Shown here: piece after piece, positions 34,381 through 45,190 of the stretch | How the letters are laid out: every line of letters begins with the position of its first letter | How positions within the stretch are numbered: position 1 is the first letter of the stretch | Source: Paralithodes platypus | Taxonomy: Eukaryota; Arthropoda; Malacostraca; Decapoda; Lithodidae | Direction of reading: 5' to 3' | Assembly: GCA_032716605.1 (NCBI GenBank) | Contig: CM064545.1 | Span: forward strand, 13,210,036-13,274,035 | Length of the DNA: 64,000 nucleotides | The notes under the pieces: model-generated | The model's database searches: none | What the model was told of the DNA's origin: nothing | Seen by the model: only the letters and a program-made list of their open reading frames with translations | Program-made: the position numbers and the translations under genes

Positions 34381-34654
34381 AGTCGCTCGACGATGTTTAT
34401 ATTGAGGGGAAGAACGTTTTACTATTCTATGTTGTTGCAGGATTGTAGATATACACACAGGCTTGTAATGTAGTTTAATCAGCTTGGGTAGATATTACAA
34501 TAGATGTTTACAGGTCGAGAGCTGAGCTATAACTGGCAGCTAATGCTGTCTGAGCATACTGAGTCAATCAGTGCGAGTGCGCAGGTTGAGTGAATCATTA
34601 TGGAAAATGGAATACTGAAACAATTTGAACAGGGAGACTAAACTAAATGACATA
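34381..34654. other. AT-rich interruption of the Gypsy-1 3' coding region
   Basis: About 270 bp with a base composition unlike the G-rich plus strand on both sides. It may be a small insertion or an untranslated junction. No terminal repeats or target duplication were recognised. Confidence 0.35.
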
Positions 34655-35285
34655 TCATGACACAGGTAAAGGACATGTGGGGGTTCTCTCAGGGGTGACT
34701 TTGTGGGGGGTTGGTTGGGGGTTCGGTGAGATGAGGAGGTTGGTCGATGTGTGGGTGGGGTGGTGGGGATCGTGGAGGGGAAAGGGGCGGATGCGGGGGG
34801 GGGCTAGACGGGTGGGTAAGGAGTGTAGATTTAAGTTGGAGGGTTGGGGGTAGGGACGTGTGTGGGGTGTGTCGTTTGGTGAGGTTGGTGATTTGCTGGT
34901 GGTGGCAGTGGGCGGTTTTATGGGTGTTTGGTGGAGGTTGAGAGGGGATGAGGTTGAAGAGGAAGGCATGTGTTTTGTTGCGGGGGTGGGGGTGGTTACT
35001 TCTGGGCTATAGTTAGAGGGTTTATGGTGTTTAAGGGTGGTTATTCGTCTTCTTTCCCTTTGTGGAGGAGAAGTCGACGAAGAAGAAGAGGAGGAGGTTA
35101 GTGGTCTGGCACCCCTACGGAATTTGGTTAGCAGGGTGTGTTTCCTGGAGGTTTTAAACAGTTTGTGTCGTGGGCGTAGGTTGTAGCGTGAGGTTACTGA
35201 GGTAGATTGTGTGGTGTGTTTGGGTGTGTACTTGGTTTTGGGTGGGATGTGTGGTTTTCTTAGTGTGGTGCTTGGGGAAGGTATG
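34655..35285 (-). pseudogene. Gypsy-1 Pol C-terminal region (RYNLRPR block)
   Basis: Minus-strand reading with SRYNLRPRHK at about 35164-35192, a block that commonly closes Gypsy Pol proteins, then a Ser-rich and Pro/Thr-rich stretch (MPSSSTSSPLNLHQTPIKPP). It should follow the integrase, but the integrase next door (35290-36800) is on the opposite strand. Confidence 0.55.
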
Positions 35286-35289
35286 TCAC

Positions 35290-36800
35290 CAACCTAGCCG
35301 CCTTACAAAACACTCAGTTGGTATCTACCCCCACCCCCTGACAGAATGCCCCCCCAGCCCCCTCCCTCATTCAATCTTGGGAAGCAAGAATCAGACCCCC
35401 CTGGATACCGTTAAATATCTTCCGGGGACTGACTCGCTGGGGAGATCAACTTGCCACAGACACTGGTCACATAATCTTGGACCCCACCATTGCCCATGAC
35501 TACATGATTGCCATCCACGAGGGAAACGGCATACACCTGGGACAAAAGAAGATGTTAAAAATCTTCACAGACCAATACTGGACCCCCAACCCCTCCAAAA
35601 TTGCACAACGAGTGACAGAATCCTGCAAACCGTGTTTATTGGGAAAGGATAGATCACGCACCCCAGGCCCAGCTGGTACCTTGTCGGCTACCAAACCATT
35701 CCAAGTCCTATCCCTCGACATCATGGGCCCGTTTCCTCCTTACGCTGGCAAGCGCTATATCGTCACATTTGTGGACGTCTATTCCAAATTTGTAATCGCC
35801 TGCCCAGCTAAAGACCACACAGCCACCACAGTCGCCACACTGCTTGCCACAGAAGTATTCCCTATATTCGGTCTGCCCCTTGCTCTTCTATCCGACAATG
35901 CCCCCGAGTTTAGTGGACACGTTTGGCAACAGTTCACCCAACAATGTGGCATTAAGATTAAACACTCATCCCCATACTGGCCTCAAGGAAATGCTATATG
36001 CAGACGCATCCATCGCACCATCAACAATCAGTTGCGAACAAAAATGATTGCGTTTAACACCACAGACTGGCCATCACAACTAAAACTGATACAATGGGGC
36101 ATGAACACCTGTCCCCGAGAAGACGGTATTTCCCCTCATGAACGTGTTTACGGCGTACCCCCCATTTACCACCATTCCACCATACTGCCATTCCACCACC
36201 ACGCTCACCTTCCCTCCACCACCTCCACAATTGACCCACTGCAACATCTGCAAAACACCCTCCATACCGCCCAAACCTGTCAGGACACCAAAACTGATAA
36301 CACCAATGACAAAAACCCTTTCGCCATCCATGACACCTTAATGGTAGCCAACCTCCCTATCACCAACAAGTTAGGCCCTCGCTATGTCGGGCCCTACACC
36401 ATCACACAAGTCCCAAACACCTATCAAGTCACCATCGACTATCACGGCGTGACTCGCACGTTCCGAACTAGATTCGTCCGAGCGTTTAAACCACTCCAAC
36501 CACAAGACAATCCCCCACCCCACACGGCTGAACCAGAATTAAACACCCCTATTACGCCATACACTCCAGCTATGAAAATCCCCACATAAACCCCTAAAGA
36601 CCTAAGCCCTCCGACACCGAACAGACAGACCATTCCTCAACATACCCCCCGAACTAACCTCCACAAACCCCAAGCCCCCACTATCACACCCTCCTCCACC
36701 AGGACACCTTCGTTCACTTCTGATAATCAAGTACCTCCCCCGCTTATCCAAATACGAAAGCCTCCCCCCACAACCCCGACCACAACAGAGACTCTGCCTT
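35290..36800 (+). pseudogene. Gypsy-1 integrase segment in inverted orientation
   Basis: A plus-strand frame from about 35360: TRWGDQLATDTGHIILDP, the zinc-binding HEGNGIHLG and CKPCLLG, then the catalytic core with SLDIMGPF, LLSDNAPEF and HSSPYWPQGNAICRRIHR. Arg stands 36 residues after the second Asp, where the catalytic Glu should be. RYVGPYTIT, FRTRFVRAFKPL and a Pro-rich tail to about 36790 follow. The frame is otherwise open for 370 codons (35477-36589). Everything on either side is minus-strand Gypsy-1, so this block is inverted. Confidence 0.8.
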
Positions 36801-36802
36801 TT

Positions 36803-37880
36803 TGGTAGAGGGTCTTTTGGTACTGGCAAACGTGACAGGGCGTCTGCATTAGTATGGAGTTTGCCTGGACGATATTGTATGGTAAAGTCGTAGTCCTCTA
36901 GTGTCTCCCTCCAACGTACCAAAATGGCTGAGTTGGTTTCGCACCTACGCAGCCATTGTAAAGATTGATGGTCGGTAATTATTTCGAGTTTTGCGCCCAA
37001 CACAAATGACCGGAAGTGGCTGAGTGCTCAAATGATCCCTAAGCACTCTCTCTTGGTGGCTGCGTAATTCTGTTGTGGTTGGGTGAGGGTGGAGCTGGCA
37101 TACGCTATCACATGTTCCTCTCCGTCTCTGACTTGAGCTAAAACTGCACCCATGGCGTACAGAGATACGTCGGTATAAAGACGGAAAGGTTTTTGGTAGT
37201 CAGGGAAAGCAACAATAGGGGCTTGGATTAGCTTTTGCTTCAAAGTGTTAAACGCGAGGTCTCTTTCAGGTGTCCAGGTGAACGGGGTGTCTTTGTGGGT
37301 AAGTTGGTGGAGGGGTCTGGCTATAGTGGCAAAGTGGGGGACGAAACATCTGTAGTATGTGGCTAAACCTAGAAACGAACGTATTCCTTTAACAGTGGTG
37401 GGTGGGGTTTGGTTTTGTATGGCTTGAAGTTTCTTTGGGTCTGGCGCAATACCATGTTCAGATATCACGTGTCCGAGGAAATCTACCTTATTCCGGGCAA
37501 TCACGCACTTTGAGGGTTTTAATTTCAACCCGGCGGCTCGGATTCTTTGAAGGACTTGTCTCAACCTGAGGAGGTGTTCTTCCCAGGTTGGAGAGTACAC
37601 AATAATATCGTCCAGATAGGCTAGGCAGGTTTCCCAGGTTAGGCCATGTAATACCGCTTCCATCAAACGGGAGAAAGTGGCGGGTCCGTTACAGAGGCCA
37701 AAAGGTAGGACGTTAAATTCATAGTAATGACCACCACTAGTGGAAAATGCTGTTTTCTTTTGGTCCTCGGCCTTGATAGGCACTTGCCAATACCCTGCTT
37801 GCAAGTCGAGGGTAGTGAACCATTTGGATCCGTGTAGGGAGTCAAGGGAATTGTCTATTCGGGGTAAGGGCGTAGCGTCT
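36803..37880 (-). pseudogene. Gypsy-1 RT palm to RNase H
   Basis: On the minus strand: LQAGYWQVPI, VLPFGLCNGPATFSRLM, CLAYLDDIIVYS (active site), GLKLKPSKC, KVDFLGHVIS, SFLGLATYYRCFV, then RNase H with RLYTDVSLYAMGAVL, YAATKRECLGI, LEIITDHQSLQWL and GKLHTNADALSRLP. A TGA at about 37028 separates ECLGII from ALSHFR, where family members have Trp. The upstream RT fingers lie beyond the TTAA MITE. The reading ends at about 36803, at the inversion border. Confidence 0.85.
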
Positions 37881-37884
37881 TTAA

Positions 37885-38364
37885 CACCTTAAGAGCGGCC
37901 TATGCGGTTTATTTATATGTACCGCCCAGCGGGGTGTTTTTAGCCAAAATAGGGCTGTTTACGTGATCATTTTCATGCCTAAATAAGACCCAGAACGTAA
38001 AACAAGTATCTATCCCTGAAAGGGCATAAACAGAGCTTTCGAATGACACCATAACGATCCTTTTATGATGGCTAGTTTTCTTGCAATAACCGTGCAACGC
38101 GAGTGCAAAAAGCATGTAATTCGGTACTTTCCCCATACAATTCAGTATGTAGCGAGTGAGAGAGGGAGGAGGGAGCTGAGATTCGTGTCAGTAGGTTCGC
38201 CGCGGTGGTCTGGAGCAGTCATACGCTCGCTAGTCTCCTGCCACCACTTGTCTCTCTCTCTCAGCAACATTACGTGCTGAAATTGCCACTCGACCTATGT
38301 CGAGCGCCGCCACATAGTCCAGCTTTATTAAATACGACTTAAGTTGCGCCCCGACTTTTAGGGG
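37885..38364 (+). mobile_element. 480-bp-family TTAA MITE, copy 2, inside Gypsy-1 RT
   Basis: TTAA at 37881-37884 and 38365-38368. Almost identical to copy 3 (41667-42146, also 480 bp). Left end CACCTTAAGAGCGGCC, right end inverted CCCCTAAAAGTCGGGGC. It falls between the RT fingers ([11 protein letters not shown]) and the palm (PLPRIDNSLDSL), and the coding phase on either side is compatible with a simple insertion at one TTAA. Confidence 0.9.
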
Positions 38365-38368
38365 TTAA

Positions 38369-38942
38369 TGGTTACGTCATTTAACCTCCTGTAATCGACG
38401 CAAAAACGGGTTGTCCCATCTTTCTTTTTGACTAAGACAACAGGGGAAGACCAGGGGCTAATGGACGGGGTGGCAATCCCAGCCTCTAACATTTCCTGGA
38501 CTTGGCGTTCCTCTTCCTGACGTTGTATGGGGTTCTTTCTATGGGATGGTTGTCGTATGGGGGGGCCTGTGGTGTTAATAATGTGTTGTTCTATATCAGT
38601 CTGTCCGATTTCGGTGGGTTGTTGGGCAAACACGTCACTGAATTCCAGCAGTAGGTCGTACATGCCGTTCTTTTGGTGGTCAGATAATGTCTCAGGGAGA
38701 GGGGGCAATTGGAGGCTGGTAGGGGTGTCGTTAAAATCTATGGGGAGGTCATCGAAAGTTTTGAGGTCTCCTATAATGAGCCCTTTTGGTAGTGTCAGGG
38801 ATTCTTCTGAGATATTTGCCACGAGAATGTGGTTGATGCGAGCGGAAATGATGGCGGGTTGTAAGAGGCAACGATGGGGGTTGGGGGACGTGGTAGTGGG
38901 GGAAAATATCATGTGCGTTTGGGGTATGGGCCGCAGGTTCAC
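38369..38942 (-). pseudogene. Gypsy-1 RT fingers and connecting region
   Basis: Minus-strand reading with [54 protein letters not shown] and [20 protein letters not shown], the standard N-terminal part of a Gypsy RT. The frame is lost upstream near 38942, where a poly(G/C) run (38958-38965) probably caused a slip. Confidence 0.8.
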
Positions 38943-39070
38943 CCATTTTTGATGGTGGGGGGGAATTTGGCATTTATCCTGAAATACAGCTGGGCTAATG
39001 ATGGTGGGGGATTGACTGGCGAGCAGGTGCTTGCTACTTATAAGGGGGACAAGGTCGCTTTGGTGGGGGC

Positions 39071-39903
39071 CACGCGTGAGGGGGGGATTAACGGCGCGTG
39101 TGGGAGGATCAGTGGGGCGTGGTGTGAGGGGTTAGAAAACGGGAGTTGTTGGAGGGACTGCGGAGGGTTGGTGGGGGAAGCGTGAGATATAGAAGATGGG
39201 TTATTGTTGGAGGACTGATGTAAGGACATGTGGTGGTTAGAAGGAATTTGGGGAGCGTTGTCGGTGGCAGTGACGGTTTGTTTGGAGTTTATATGGATTT
39301 GGTGGTTTTGTTCGTCATGAGAGGGTGAGTCAAGTGTGGGGTTGTGAAGTTTTCTAGGGGTGTGAATTGTGTGGGGGTGGAAGGGAGCTACTGACGGAAA
39401 ACTGTCACAAGGGGAATCGGGGTGGGGGTGGACTAGCTGGGCATTTTTGGGGGCATGGTGGGAACATGGTTGTGTCTCTCGGTCGGCACGCGTGAGGGGG
39501 GGATTAACGGCGCGTGCGGGTGGTTCAGAGTGGTGAGAGGTGAGCGAGTTAGAAAACGGAATTGGGGGGGGGGGACTGTGGAGGGTTGGTGGGGAAAAAG
39601 TTAGGTGTAGAACATGGGTTATTGGTGGAGGACTGGTGTATTGATGTGGTGTTGTTCACAGGACGAACGTGGGGAACTTTTTTGGTGGCAGTCAAGGTCT
39701 GGTTAAAAGTGGTGTGCGGCGGGTGGGTTTGTTTGTCATGAGAGGGTGAGTCAAGTGTGGGATTGTGAATTTTTCTAGGGGTGTGAATTGTGTGGGGGGG
39801 CAAGGGAGCTATTGACGGAAAATTGTCACAAGGGAATTGTTGTGGGTTGTGGGATAGCTGAACATTTCTGGGGGCATGGGGGAAATTTTGTTGGGTACAT
39901 TGA
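39071..39903 (-). repeat. tandem duplication (period about 416 bp) in the Gypsy-1 protease-RT linker
   Basis: CACGCGTGAGGGGGGGATTA at 39071 recurs at 39487, and the following blocks (GAGGGTTGGTGGGG, GGTTATTG-TGGAGGACTG, CATGAGAGGGTGAGTCAAGT, GGGGTGTGAATTGTGTGGGG) repeat in the same order. On the minus strand it encodes His/Pro/Asn-rich linker (TIHTPRK-HNPTLDSPSHD in both copies). A poly(G) run near 39567 shifts the frame. Confidence 0.9.
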
Positions 39904-40643
39904 TCAGCATTTTTCCTGGAAACATGTGTACATAAACATTGGATGGAATGATGGTTACATATATCAGAGTCTGTCCTGAAAACATGGGAGGATTTATCCG
40001 GGACAGCATGAAGAGGATGGAGGGAATTACCGAGAGGGAGTTGCTTGGACTTGTCTTCTTTCGTTTGTTGAGGCATTTGTTTACTGAATGGGGTGAGAGT
40101 TGGAGGGGAGTCAGGGCAAGGGGAGGGTTTAGGGGTCACCTTAGTGCTAGCTGCAATTTGGTAACCCTGACTCAGAGTTTGTTGAGGGGGAGGGTGTTTT
40201 TTTTTTTTAATGGGTTTCTGCGTGATGGGTTTGTCAAAGGCTTTGGGTTGGAATTTTTTGAATGATATCAGCCTTTGGCCGCAGTCGACCTGGGCCTGGA
40301 GTTTTTGAAGGAGGTCAAGTCCAAGGAAACCATCATAATGTTTACAGTTGGAGGAAAATACTGTGAATGTGTGATAACAACGAGCATGGGGGGCAGGAGT
40401 GGTTACTGATAGGGGTAAAGTGTCTCCTAGGAGATTTAAGTAAGTATCAGCAGCTGAGATTAGTTCTGTTTTGGTGTTTAACAAAGGGCCAAATAGTCGG
40501 TGATGTATTTCATAGTAAGATTTGAACAAACATGACTTGGCAGCTCCCGTGTCGATTAGCAAGCGGACAGGAATGTCCTTGATTTTGGCCAGGTAATAAA
40601 TGGGGGCAGTGCGGTCAGTTATGGCGTCCCCCACCGAAGCCAT
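39549..40643 (-). pseudogene. Gypsy-1 aspartic protease and linker
   Basis: A 364-codon minus-strand frame. IPVRLLIDTGAAKSCLF (about residues 26-42) holds the catalytic Asp of retropepsins, and HYDGFLGLDLL (about 103-113) the second hydrophobic-Gly motif. After residue 150 the protein becomes Lys/Pro/His-rich linker. The protease would cut the Gag-Pol polyprotein. It follows gag with 17 bases between the frames. Confidence 0.8.
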
Positions 40644-40660
40644 CTTGGGCGGGGGGTACT

Positions 40661-41503
40661 TTAAAAATCCTGGGAATCGGTATCTACCTCCTCCAGGGTT
40701 TCCTCGGTATCCTCTGAGGTCATGTTAGGGGCTATTTCTCCCGTGTGTCTTTCTTCCATCTCTTCCTCTTGTCCCAACTCCTCTTCATTTACAGAAATGC
40801 GAGGAGTAAAGGGGCGAGGTTTGGCAGAGTCACGAATTTGATGGAAAGCACACTGAACATTACAGGCAGGGAAATCATAGGGGTTGATAATGACTAAGGT
40901 AGGGTTTTTACTTTGGTAGGTGTTGTAGTTCCTGTTCCGGTTGAAGATTCTGCGTGGCTGGGTAGGTTGGAACTGGGGTCTACTGGGTTGGGGCTTGCCG
41001 GAAGGGTAGGTAGGTCTGTTGTTGAAGGATGAGGCTGGGTAGGCATTCTTGGAGTTTTGGTGGTCGGGTTGCTGCGGGTGCGTGGGAAACTTCTTGATTG
41101 CAGCGATTTGGGTGGGTGCTTCTGTGCGCACGGCCAAAATACGTCGGATCGTGATGAGATCTTTTTTGTATCCGACGAAATCGTGCACACGGAAATGGTC
41201 TTTTACTGCTGAGGGCAATATCGACACAAGGTTGACCAGAATTTGCTGTTCTTGTTGGATTCTGGTCAACGTGGGGAAAGAAATTTTTATGTGTTGGGCA
41301 ATCTTATTCACTGTGGCATCTAAATCGCCTTCGAATTTAGTGTCTTGGATACGGGTGTGGTCCACGAAAACGCCCAACGAAGGCTTAATGGCTTCTATCA
41401 CTATTGGGCGAAATTCGTCCCAGGTGAGAGCAGGGTGCACTTGATAGGCAACCAGGTAAACGGCTTTTCCCAGGTGCGTTAATGTTACGGCTATTTTTTC
41501 TGC
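40661..41503 (-). pseudogene. Gypsy-1 gag, 5' truncated
   Basis: About 280 codons: VHPALTWDEFRPIVIEAIKP, TKFEGDLDATVNKIAQHI, RIQQEQQILVNLVSILPSAV and a basic tail with YDFPACNVQCAFHQI, consistent with a Gypsy capsid. The frame opens at an ATG at 41513-41515, but its first codons (MGAAA) come from the flanking TAGGCC module, which has the same bases at 46920 and 51075. The true N terminus, leader and 5' LTR are missing. Confidence 0.7.
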
Positions 41504-42240
41504 GGCAGCCCCCACCCATAATAGCCTACTGTGATAGGTTAGGTAAGGTTGTTAGGTTAGGCTAGGCTAATGTCCTTTCAAAGGGGTATAGGCCTAGTAA
41601 ACACTAGGATAGCCTATACACGGTCAAAGGTAAGTCCTGCTGTAGTCTCCTTGAATGCTACTTTAACACCTTAAGAGCGGCCTATGCGGTTTATTTATAT
41701 GTACCGCCCAGCGGGGTGTTTTTAGCCAAAATAGGGCTGTTTACGTGATCATATTCATGCCTAAATAAGACCCAGAACGTAAAACAAGTATCTATCCCTG
41801 AAAGGGCATAAACAGAGCTTTCGAATGACACCATAACGATCCTTTTATGATGGCTAGTTTTCTTGCAATAACCGTGCAACGCGAGTGCAAAAAGCATGTA
41901 ATTAGGCACTTTCCCCATACAATTCCGTATATAGCGAGTGAGAGAGGGAGGAGGGAGGTGGGATTCGTGTCAGTAGGTTCGCCGCGGTGGTCTGGAGCAG
42001 TCATACGCTCGCTACTCTCCTGCCACCACTTGTCTCTCTCTCTCAGCAACATTACGTGCTGAAATTGCCACTCGACCTATGTCGAGCACCGCCACATAGT
42101 CCAGCTTTATTTAACTCGACTTATGTTGCTCGCCGCTAATTAAGGGTTAAATTGTAATATTAGACTAGGTCTAGCCTATAAATAAAATAGCTTAGCCTAT
42201 TCATTTATTGTAGCCTATAATATAGGCCTAGCCGGGCAGA
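41503..42240 (+). repeat. TAGGCC-rich module, copy 1 (occupied by a MITE)
   Basis: GGCAGCCCCCACCCATAATA, GGTTAGGTAAGGTTGTTAGG, AATGTCCTTTCAAAGGGGTA and ATTGTAATATTAGACTAGG occur in the same order at 46920-47110 and 51065-51290. This copy is split at TTAA by the MITE at 41667-42146. It is non-coding. Confidence 0.9.
41667..42146 (+). mobile_element. 480-bp-family TTAA MITE, copy 3
   Basis: TTAA at 41663-41666 and 42147-42150; the ends are CACCTTAAGAGCGGCC and, inverted, CCCTTAATTAGCGGCG. Two unoccupied sites (GAATGCTACC-TTAA-ATTGTAATATT) exist at about 47073 and 51237. The 71-codon open frames inside both intact copies are on both strands and lack support. Confidence 0.95.
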
Positions 42241-42249
42241 ATGTAGAGT

Positions 42250-42352
42250 TCGGGCATACCACCACCAATGTTTACACTACGCAGAGCGGCAACGAAAGCT
42301 TGCCATCATGTTCCCGTCCATTTTGAATGACGTTGGATACAATAATATGTTC
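42250..42352. repeat. GGATACAATAATAT hairpin-family repeat, left part
   Basis: CATGTTCCCGTCCATTTTGA, then GTTGGATACAATAATATGTT, at which point LINE C begins. The missing right part (GACATATTGTCATCATCATA, GCCAGCAGGGGGCAAA) continues at 45175-45220 on the other side of LINE C. Confidence 0.75.
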
Positions 42353-45190
42353 TATCTATCTATCTATTGCCTGACGCCGCGATCCCCGAAGGGGTGGCCA
42401 CGAACGAACCGCCCCCATGCACCTCTGTCCCCAGTCAGTCGACGCCCCTCCCCCCAACCAGCACCGCCTTCGTTCATGTAGTTCCTCACTCCATCCTTCC
42501 ACCTCATATTCGGTCTACCTCTCCCCCTCTGTCCCTCCACCTCGCTCTCTCGTACACCCTCTTAGTCATTCTCTCACTTTCCATACGTTCCATATGGCCG
42601 AACCATCTCAAGTTGTTCCTTTTCACACTTTCCAGCACATCTACCTCCACACCACACCTCCTTCTTACTTCCTCATTAGTCTGTCTATCCCTCCATGTAA
42701 CTCCGCACGCACTCCTTAAGTAATTCATTTCCACTGCTCTCACTCTTGGTCTGAGTCTCTCAACCAACGTCCATGCTTCGCTTCCGTAAGTCAGTGTCGG
42801 GATTACCACACTGTCATGCAAGGACTTCTTCACTTCCATACTGACCACCCTATTTCTTGTTACTGCTTTTAGCGTTCCTACAACCCTCTTCCCCTGTTGT
42901 ACCCTCTCCCGCACCTCTTCATCCATAGTCCCATCTTTACTCAACACACTGCCCAGATACTTAAAAGAGTTGACGATCTCCATAGCCTGACCGTTCAGCT
43001 TCACCTCACACTCTGTGACTTCACCCCTTTCGAAGACCATAACCTTGCTCTTCCCCGTATTTACCTTCAAATTCCGTTTTTCGCACACTGTTCCAAATTC
43101 ATTTACCAGACCCTGCAACTCCCATTCATTATCACTCATCAGAACTGTATCATCCGCAAACAGCAGTATAGGTAGCTTCCACTCAATTCCCTCCCTTTTC
43201 AGCGATACACCAACATCCACTGCTCTTGTTAGTATTTCTTTCATAACTCCATCCATATATACAGTAAACAACCACGGGGACATCACACACCCCTGTTTCA
43301 AACCAACATTCAGGTCAAAGAACTCGCTCTGCTCACTCTCCACACGTACTGCCGCCTTTGCACCCTCATACATGCTCTTCACTGCTTTCAGCAACTTGCC
43401 CTCTACTCCGTATATTCTAAGTACTTTCCACAAACCTTCTCTATCCACTCTGTCATAGGCCTTCTCCAAGTCCATAAAGGCAACATACACCTTTTGTTTC
43501 TTCTCCAGATACTTCTCCACAACACAATTCAGGGTAAAAATCTGATCTACACATCCTCTTCCCTTCCTAAAACCTCCCTGCTCGTCGCCTATCCATTTCT
43601 CCGTTCTCACTCTCACTCTCTCAATCACTACCCTACTGTATACCTTCCCTACTACGCTTAGAAGACATATTCCTCGGTGGTTACCACACACTCCTCTTTC
43701 CCCTTTGCCCTTATATAGGGGGACTATTATGCCAGTCTTCCAGTCATCGGGTGCACTGCCCTTCTCCCATGCTAGTTTGCACATTTTCCATACCCATTCT
43801 ATCACTATCTCACCACCATACCTCAACATTTCCCCACACACTCCATCTGTTCCTGGTGCTTTCCCCAACTTCACTCTTTTCATGGCTTCCCACACTTCTG
43901 ACCTCCTGATCCCCACCTCCTCCTCCACTACTTCTCTTCTTCTCCCTCCCATACCATATCCAGCTATGTTTGCTGGCTCTTCATTCCTTTCATTTAGCAA
44001 CTCACTGAAGTACTCCCTCCATCTTTCGACTCTCTCTTGCTTCTCGGCTAGCATTCTCCCATTCTTATCTTTCACACCCTTACTGTTTCCCTTGCTACCT
44101 TCCCTAACTTTCTTGACTTCTTTCCAGAACAGTTTCTTACTCTCCCTCCATTTTACACTCAGATTCCTTCCAAATTCCTCATCTACTCTTCTCTTACTTT
44201 CCTTCACTACTCTCTTCACCACCCTCTTACTCTCCACGTACCTCGCTCGTTTCTGTCTCTCGGAATCTTCATTCCCTCTACTACCCAACCACTCTCTATA
44301 TGCTTTCTTCTTTTCTTCCACAGCTATTCTTACCTCTTCTGTCCACCATGCTGTACCTTTCACTCCCCTCCCTCTTCTCCTCACTCCACACACCTCCTCA
44401 CATGCTGCACAGATCTCATCCTTAAACACCTTGCTCATCTCCTCCACTTCCTCCATAACTTCCAGGTCGAACCCACCTAGTCGTCTTTCCACTGCTCTCC
44501 TGTACTCCTCCCTGACTTCCTCCTCCTGCAACCTCTCCACCCTCCTCACCATTCCACCCTCCTCTCGCCTCCCTCCCGCTCTCCTCACCCACTTTTTTTG
44601 TATCCTAACCTTAGCTACCACTACATAATGATCAGACAGACCCCCTCCAATACCCCTATACACCCTAGCATCCATCACAGATTTCTTCATTCGTTCATCC
44701 ACACATACATAATCAATCAATGACTTTCGTTCCATCACTGTCTTATCTTTCATCGTCAACATCCGTTTCCACGTGTACCTGTGGATCATTCTGTGTCGGA
44801 AGAAGGTGTTGGCTATCCACAGCCTCCTCCCCACACATACGTCCACAAGTGCACTACCATTCCCATTCACCTCTGATGGTACCCCCCACCCTCCCACCAC
44901 TCCCTCAACTTTCCTATCACCCACCTTACCATTCATATCCCCAATCAGAAATATTCTTTCGTTCTTGTCAAACTTCTCCAGGCATGCCTCCACATTCATC
45001 CAGAACTCCTCTTTCTTTCTTTCAAGTATATCCTCTGTCGGGGCATACACGCATACAATCACCCACGTTTGTATTCCTACTTTCATTCTCACCCACACAA
45101 TCCTTGAACCCACAGACCCATACTCTCTTACACATTCCTTCCATTTGCTACTTACAAACAAACATGCACATATTGACATATTGTCATCAT
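42353..45190 (-). mobile_element. LINE C (EN-RT, same group as LINE A), minus strand
   Basis: The 3' end is at the left, with a (TAGA)n tail (42353-42367), and the 5' truncation is near 45190 within the endonuclease. It sits inside a hairpin-family repeat whose two halves flank it. It is younger-looking than the relatives at 52.8-56.3 kb because one frame is open for 900 codons. Confidence 0.85.

Noticed and set aside
41667..42146. A 71-72-codon gene shared by the two intact 480-bp copies
   Set aside because: The same open frames in two copies reflect high DNA identity; copy 1 does not keep them and no protein feature is visible.
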